From Candidatus Falkowbacteria bacterium (GTDB lineage: Bacteria; Patescibacteriota; Patescibacteriia; Patescibacteriales; Patescibacteriaceae): a DNA stretch of 64,000 nt. Location of the stretch: contig JAPLWA010000004.1 of the NCBI GenBank assembly GCA_026396835.1, forward strand, positions 372,001 to 436,000. Reading direction: 5' to 3'. Every line of letters starts with the position of its first letter. Position 1 is the stretch's first letter. The notes under the pieces are model-generated. The model saw nothing but the letters and a program-made list of their open reading frames with translations, had not been told where the DNA came from and ran no database searches. Below, one piece after another: positions 59,720 to 64,000 of this stretch. A program made the position numbers and the translations under genes.

Positions 59720-60157
59720 ATGTCATATTCATTCATTATTGTCATAATCGCCTCTTTTTTAGTGGCACAATTAAGTAAATTCTTCATATCGAATAATCAT
59801 CTAAAATTTACTATTGGTAATATTTTCTCCTATTCAGGCATGCCCTCAAGCCACGCTGCTGCGTCGATTGGACTAACTACGATAATAGGCTTGCGACTCG
59901 GTTTTGATTCGCCTTTCTTTGCTATTATTCTATTCTTCACTATTTTAGTTATTCGCGATGCTGTAGGCATTAGACGCTACATTGGAGCGCAAGGTGAGGT
60001 TATAAATGATTTAGTAAAAGATTTGGGGAATGATCAATATCTTAACCAATCTTATCCTAAAATGAAAGAACGCGTTGGTCACACCAAGAAACAAATCTTG
60101 GTTGGTTCTGTCATTGGCTTAATTGTTGCTATAGCGACATATTATTTAATGCCCTAA
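59720..60157 (+). CDS. Divergent PAP2-family membrane protein (DUF212)
   Basis: A 145-residue protein with four hydrophobic helices. SGMPSSHAAASIGL holds the Ser-His pair of the PAP2 phosphatase motif and VIRDAVGIRRYIGAQGEVIN the Arg/Asp motif characteristic of DUF212. It may dephosphorylate a lipid pyrophosphate such as undecaprenyl-PP, by analogy with PAP2; this is not established for the family. It is transcribed away from mltG and ends at a bidirectional terminator. Confidence 0.85.
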   Translation: MSYSFIIVIIASFLVAQLSKFFISNNHLKFTIGNIFSYSGMPSSHAAASIGLTTIIGLRLGFDSPFFAIILFFTILVIRDAVGIRRYIGAQGEVINDLVKDLGNDQYLNQSYPKMKERVGHTKKQILVGSVIGLIVAIATYYLMP

Positions 60158-60159
60158 TA

Positions 60160-60199
60160 AAAAAGCGCCTCATATATTATTACAATATAAGGCGCTCTT
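60160..60199. terminator. Bidirectional terminator
   Basis: GCGCCTCATATATT / AATATAAGGCGC stem with A-run before and T-rich sequence after, between convergent genes. Confidence 0.85.
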
Positions 60200-60201
60200 A
60201 T

Positions 60202-60858
60202 TTAGACGATAAATTTCTGTAAATCATCATTGAAAGCCAAAACATCTAAGTCTTCTCCAATTATCTGCAAATTATTTTTTAAAGGTGATATCTCTTTTAA
60301 TAATTCTTTTCCACTATTTTCATTTAACTCTGATAATTTCTTTTCCAGGCCTGCTATCTCGTCTTTAATACCTTTGATCGTAAGAGAGTTTCTTTCTACA
60401 TTTTTGCGCGTAGCCTCTTTTATTTGCTTGCGAATAATATCGTTACTTTGTTTTAACCTTTCTACTAAAGAATCGTTAATCTCAGGATATTTTATATATA
60501 TATCCTTATATATAGTTGATTTTTTAAATTCTTCAATAAATTCAATTACTGGCTTAAGTGAGTATTTTCTGAAAATCTTTTTTTCAAAAGGTGCATCATC
60601 AAAAACCAGGCCAATCCAAAATCTTGAGAGACAAATTACTATAAACCAAAAAATCATACTCTCTATCGGAGAGCCCTGGTCTTTCAGTAATAATACTCCT
60701 TCTGTGCCAATAGAAAACAAGACAGCAGAAGGAACTAGTACATACAAAATATGTCTGAACCAAAGAATTGCACGACTCAATCTCTTATAAGATAGATTGT
60801 AGGCCTCATCTCTTTTGAGTCTAAAACCGTCTAAACCATTTTTAACGAACAAGTCCAC
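60202..60858 (-). CDS. Orphan membrane protein with coiled-coil tail
   Basis: A 218-residue protein: two hydrophobic helices (about 32-52 and 67-86), then a long charged helical region (about 105-205, EIAGLEKKLSELNENSGKEL) likely to form a coiled coil in the cytosol. I do not recognise it. Start is GTG 60858, backed by AAGGAG 6 nt upstream; own TTGACA-N17-TATTTT promoter and strong terminator. A 186-codon open frame on the opposite strand is a shadow, since only the minus strand has these signals. Confidence 0.7.
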   Translation of the reverse strand: MDLFVKNGLDGFRLKRDEAYNLSYKRLSRAILWFRHILYVLVPSAVLFSIGTEGVLLLKDQGSPIESMIFWFIVICLSRFWIGLVFDDAPFEKKIFRKYSLKPVIEFIEEFKKSTIYKDIYIKYPEINDSLVERLKQSNDIIRKQIKEATRKNVERNSLTIKGIKDEIAGLEKKLSELNENSGKELLKEISPLKNNLQIIGEDLDVLAFNDDLQKFIV

Positions 60859-60915
60859 TTTTTTCTCCTTTATTGGTTTTTTAAAATTTTTTTTTATTTT
60901 ATAATTTATTTTGAT

Positions 60916-60944
60916 AAAATATCACTTTTTTTAACATTTGTCAA
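60916..60944 (-). promoter_or_regulatory. Promoter of the 60202-60858 gene
   Basis: TTGACA (60944-60939), 17-nt spacer, TATTTT (60921-60916), identical in hexamers and spacing to the promoter at 14960-14932. Confidence 0.72.
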
Positions 60945-60958
60945 GGCAAGTCAAGTAT

Positions 60959-60990
60959 TAAAATAACGCCCTATTCAGGGCGTTATTTTA
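60959..60990 (-). terminator. Terminator of the 60998-62356 gene
   Basis: AAAATAACGCCCT / AGGGCGTTATTTT perfect 13-bp stem with a 4-base loop. Confidence 0.85.
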
Positions 60991-60997
60991 TCACTAA

Positions 60998-62356
60998 TTA
61001 ATTTTGAATTGTTCCATCAGCTCTGCATTGGAAATTCTGACAAATCTGACCGTTGGCACATGATCCACAAGATCCACCGCAACCATTATCACCACAATGC
61101 TTGTTAGCACAGCTCACATTACAACTTCTACCAGTCTGACACACTGGTGTTAAAGGAGCCTTGCCGTGAACATAGCCTGACTCAAATATTGCACAAAACT
61201 TATAACTGTTATCAACTGGTTTATACTGATAATAATAAGCACGACTATTAGCTGGCAAGGTCAATGGATCAGCCGTACCAGAAAATTCTTTAGCATTTTC
61301 ATCCCAGCAACTAGTAACATCAAAGCGAGCATTATCACCTGAGTCTAGCTTACATTGACCTAATTTATTTACTGGATCATTCGGTATAGCCGAACCAATT
61401 GTTGAGCTAAAAGTAGCCGCCCAACTTGGCCAAGTCGAGATTGTGCGGTTTGTTAAATATGTACCAGTATCTAGTCTTGGATACCGATTAATAATTTTAT
61501 TATAGCTTTCTAGTTTAGCTTTAACGTTAACTAAGTCAGCTAATCTTTTAGTATCGCGAATAATAGTTGATTTTTTACTATTGCAATATTCGCCTTGGGG
61601 ACAATCACTATCAATGACACAAGTACTCTCAATTGTTTTGTTACAATAACCAGTTGAACCACAAACCTCGGGGCCATTCTCTGCCTTAGGACAATCTACA
61701 TTCTCAACACAAGTCTGCGTAACAGTTCTACTGCAATTTTTTACATCAATATTAAATTTCCAATATTGAAGTAGCTGTCCAAAAATATCAGTGGTAGAGG
61801 TTTCAGGACTCTGATTATAAGAAATAACATAAATATTGGTATAGAGCTCAGGGATTGTCGAAGTAACACATTGTCCTGCCGCCCAAGCCGTAGCCATAAA
61901 ATGTTTAGGTAAAGAAGTGTCTTCGATACTGCCAGATGTACACTGAGTATTATTCTGACAAATAATAGACGGATTATCTGAACAACGATTTACAGTTACT
62001 GTCTTAGAAGCGCTAACATAAACAGTTCTACCATCACGAACAGCCTCATAACCATCAACCAAGAGTGACTGAGGTGAGCCTTTAACTTTAATATTCTTGT
62101 AATACCATTCAATTGGAGCCAAATGTTCTGGATTTGGAACTAACCTAAGACCGATTGCATCGCGCGATACGACCTGATTATTGCCAGAAGGGCTACCAGG
62201 CGAATCTTTATTAACCGTCTGATCTTTAGCGGCAGTATCTTGAGCTGTAGCTTGAGTGCCATTAGCTTGAGTATCTAGAGTCTGAGCAAATGAAAATTTA
62301 AAAACTCCTAAGCTAAAAATTAGGACAAAAATGATAATAAAGCTCTTGTATGTCAT
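60998..62356 (-). CDS. Secreted Cys-rich protein with pilin-like middle domain
   Basis: A 452-residue exported protein with a signal peptide (about 1-25, ending KFSFAQ) and a Gln/Thr-rich linker. Cys repeats of the type CSDNPSIICQNNTQCTSG and CVIDSDCPQGEYC occur at about 125-275. A stretch at about 280-345 resembles the head-proximal part of pseudopilins (TKRLADLVNVKAKLESYNKI, then IPNDPVNKLG). A C-terminal Cys-Gly tail (CGDNGCGGSCGSC) follows. Disulfide-stabilised surface function is likely; no enzyme motif is seen. Confidence 0.68.
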   Translation of the reverse strand: MTYKSFIIIFVLIFSLGVFKFSFAQTLDTQANGTQATAQDTAAKDQTVNKDSPGSPSGNNQVVSRDAIGLRLVPNPEHLAPIEWYYKNIKVKGSPQSLLVDGYEAVRDGRTVYVSASKTVTVNRCSDNPSIICQNNTQCTSGSIEDTSLPKHFMATAWAAGQCVTSTIPELYTNIYVISYNQSPETSTTDIFGQLLQYWKFNIDVKNCSRTVTQTCVENVDCPKAENGPEVCGSTGYCNKTIESTCVIDSDCPQGEYCNSKKSTIIRDTKRLADLVNVKAKLESYNKIINRYPRLDTGTYLTNRTISTWPSWAATFSSTIGSAIPNDPVNKLGQCKLDSGDNARFDVTSCWDENAKEFSGTADPLTLPANSRAYYYQYKPVDNSYKFCAIFESGYVHGKAPLTPVCQTGRSCNVSCANKHCGDNGCGGSCGSCANGQICQNFQCRADGTIQN

Positions 62357-63087
62357 ATGATGATTTATTATCTATTATTATACTAATAAACGAAAAATTC
62401 GGCAAATAAAAACGACTACCCAAGGAGGAAGGCAGCCGTAAGAGGAGAAACCAAATTACTTAAGTAATTTGCACTAATCTATATAGTGAGAGGGAAAACA
62501 ATTGGCATGAAATGTCATTGTTGTTCGACGCTTGATTCTAATAAGAATATAAAATGCCGTTGTTTATATGGCAGCTTATTTCTTAATAGCAAGGAGCACA
62601 AAAGTTTAATTTAATAAAGAACAAGTGTTAATAAACCATGTACTCTGTATACGTCTCAATGAGCTGGGCTTATTTCTTTCGGCCTTTTGCGCTCTTTCGG
62701 TTTTTTGACATTGATGGCATACATTTTTTCCCTCTCTTGAATTTTTTTAACAAGAAGCAGAATAAGAAGAGATTTATGGTAGAGAATAGTTGTCAAATCA
62801 TTATACATATTATCTTACTAAACATAACAGTTTTACTTTGTTTTTTTAAATAAGATGGATTATTTTGCATAAGTATAGACTTACCTACTTTCTCCCTAGA
62901 AAAATGGGTTTAAATTTATAGATAATTATTTAAATTTTGAAAGTACAAATCAAAGCCAAATCTCTTCTTTCTGCTAATAGTCAGTAAAATTTCTTTTACT
63001 GACTTGGAGAATTGTATCGATGAATGTTTACTTCACTAAACAGTAATAGAAGACTACCACCTAAAAAAGATTTTGTAAATAGCGCAA
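62357..63087. other. 731-bp AT-rich stretch without a confident gene
   Basis: I find no convincing promoter, RNA gene or long frame here. Two tiny frames stand out weakly: a plus-strand 35-codon frame at 62507-62614 with five Cys (MKCHCCSTL, KCRC), and a minus-strand 16-codon very basic frame at 62720-62670 (MSKNRKSAKGRKK) with GAGAGGG upstream. A 71-codon plus frame at 62638-62853 is hydrophobic, low in complexity and has no ribosome site. None is annotated as a gene. Confidence 0.5.
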
Positions 63088-63945
63088 TTATTTCTGACAA
63101 TTTGGGCAAAAATGAGTACCCCTACCAGCTAAACGTATCTTTTTAATTAGTTCACCACAACTCTTACAAGGCTGACCAGAGCGACCGTAAACTTTTAAGA
63201 AAGCGACAAAATTACCTTTTTGACCAGCTCCATCTCGAAAATTACTAAAAGTTGTCCCCCGCTTTAGAATCGCTTTCTTTAAAATAAGAGGAATAGCTAA
63301 ATAAATTTTTTTCTTCTCAAGCAATGTCAAAGTCTTTACTAGACGTGTTGGTCTAAGGCCAGATTTGAATAAAACTTCGTCTACATAAATGTTACCTAAA
63401 CCAACAACTAGCTTCTGATCTAGCAAGGCAGCTTTAATCGAAGTTCTTAAACGACGATTTATTAAACTTACAAATTTCTCAAAAGTCAAAGCCTTGTCAA
63501 AAGGTTCATGACCATAAGCATTGTCAATCACAGAAAACTCATCAGCTTTGACTGCTTTTACCCAGCCAAATTTTCTTATGTCATTAAAATATAAAGTGCC
63601 TCCATTATTTAAAGTGAAAACTAAGCGCGTGAATTTGTTAGGTACCGTTGTACCAGTTGAAACAATCGGGTGTCCGCCAGCAATTAATTTCTTATTCGAT
63701 TGAAAAATAAGCTGACCCGTCATTTTTAGATGAACTACAAAAAAATGCTTACCAAAATCAATGATAAGCATCTTCGCCCGGCGACGGACATCAATAATTT
63801 TATTACCAAGCGCAGCGCGACGTAAACTCGGTAGACTAGAAACAAAAGTCTTTTTATCAAACGAAATAATTGATTTAATTGTTTTACCAACTAAAGCTTT
63901 ATTAAGATCTCTTGCAACAGTTTCCACTTCTGGCAATTCTGGCAT
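63088..63945 (-). CDS. mutM: Formamidopyrimidine-DNA glycosylase MutM (Fpg)
   Basis: A 285-residue base-excision enzyme that removes 8-oxoguanine and nicks the strand. It has the required MPELPEVETVAR start (catalytic Pro after Met, then Glu), LVVGLGNIYVDEVLF (H2TH region) and a C-terminal zinc finger with CKSCGELI and HFCPNCQ (four Cys). Length is normal. A stop codon of an upstream gene lies 3 nt before its ATG, so it is co-transcribed with that gene. Confidence 0.96.
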   Translation of the reverse strand: MPELPEVETVARDLNKALVGKTIKSIISFDKKTFVSSLPSLRRAALGNKIIDVRRRAKMLIIDFGKHFFVVHLKMTGQLIFQSNKKLIAGGHPIVSTGTTVPNKFTRLVFTLNNGGTLYFNDIRKFGWVKAVKADEFSVIDNAYGHEPFDKALTFEKFVSLINRRLRTSIKAALLDQKLVVGLGNIYVDEVLFKSGLRPTRLVKTLTLLEKKKIYLAIPLILKKAILKRGTTFSNFRDGAGQKGNFVAFLKVYGRSGQPCKSCGELIKKIRLAGRGTHFCPNCQK

Positions 63946-63948
63946 AAA

Positions 63949-64000
63949 TTAAAAACCAATTTTCTCTCTCGACAACAAACCATTCTGAGCGCCCAATTTA
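63949..64000 (-). CDS. C-terminal end of an unidentified protein, cut by window edge
   Basis: The last 16 codons (ending LLSREKIGF, then TAA) of a minus-strand gene that enters from the right. There is too little to identify it. The 3-nt gap to mutM shows the two are in one operon. Confidence 0.6.
   Translation of the reverse strand, partial: KLGAQNGLLSREKIGF

Noticed and set aside
60230-60790. A 186-codon plus-strand open frame opposite the 60202-60858 gene
   Set aside because: The minus-strand frame has a promoter, AAGGAG site, membrane helices and terminator; the plus frame has none and reads as reverse-complement low-complexity text.
62638-62853. A 71-codon plus-strand frame
   Set aside because: No ribosome site, mostly Phe/Ile/Leu from AT-rich sequence, and no recognisable pattern.

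Overview
The window looks like a chromosomal piece of a Candidate Phyla Radiation (Patescibacteria) bacterium, most likely a Parcubacteria-type lineage. Pointers are the AT-rich composition, compact operons, a DUF4012 membrane protein, small proteins of the kind seen in those genomes, a split division/cell-wall cluster, and prepilins fused to LamG domains. TGA acts as a normal stop (def ends in TGA overlapping the fmt start), so the lineage does not use the UGA=Gly code. The assignment is by recognition only; no search was run.

Layout. 1-4.8 kb: end of a subtilase, a glycosyltransferase, mreB and a DUF4012 protein. 5.3-10.8 kb: an AbrB-type regulator with a MacA/MacB-like export operon under a consensus promoter. 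10.9-17.2 kb: murB, a methyltransferase, murC, murG and a TagA-Nudix fusion, with an orphan gene between murG and murC. 17.3-20 kb: a ClpB-like AAA+ protein behind a CIRCE-like operator. 20-27 kb: a nucleoside-deoxyribosyltransferase-like pair, a secreted lysozyme-like protein, a LigB-fold protein, def-fmt, tRNA-Glu, small conserved proteins and a 484-bp hairpin-bounded element carrying a DUF559 nuclease. 27.6-33.5 kb: murF, ftsI, ftsL-like, rsmH, mraZ and a short tsaB-like gene, with MraZ boxes and a cluster of DnaA-box sequences. 34-49 kb: an exopolysaccharide region (three GT4 glycosyltransferases, an O-antigen-ligase-like polymerase, a Wzz-like protein, a GHL15-like/FG-GAP protein, other surface proteins) interspersed with secreted orphans. 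49-54 kb: a transglutaminase-like gene, a tautomerase-like gene with an in-frame amber, a regulator, and a PP2C-like/propeller membrane protein. 54-64 kb: rplJL with an L10-type leader, three tandem prepilin-LamG genes, mltG, a PAP2-like membrane protein, a Cys-rich secreted protein and mutM.

Cross-cutting patterns. (1) Core genes mostly start at ATG without a visible Shine-Dalgarno sequence. A scattered set of unrecognised genes has AAGGAG-type sites, often GTG/TTG starts, their own TTGACA promoters and tight hairpin terminators, and so looks like a set of self-contained orphan cassettes. (2) Several palindromic repeat families occur. The most striking has conserved outer arms and inner stems that change in a compensated way, and it flanks the DUF559 gene as inverted terminal repeats, with an internally deleted copy and a decayed copy elsewhere.

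The mur genes, mreB, ftsI, mltG and murG together imply a complete peptidoglycan pathway. The exopolysaccharide, prepilin and secreted genes point to a cell investing heavily in its surface.
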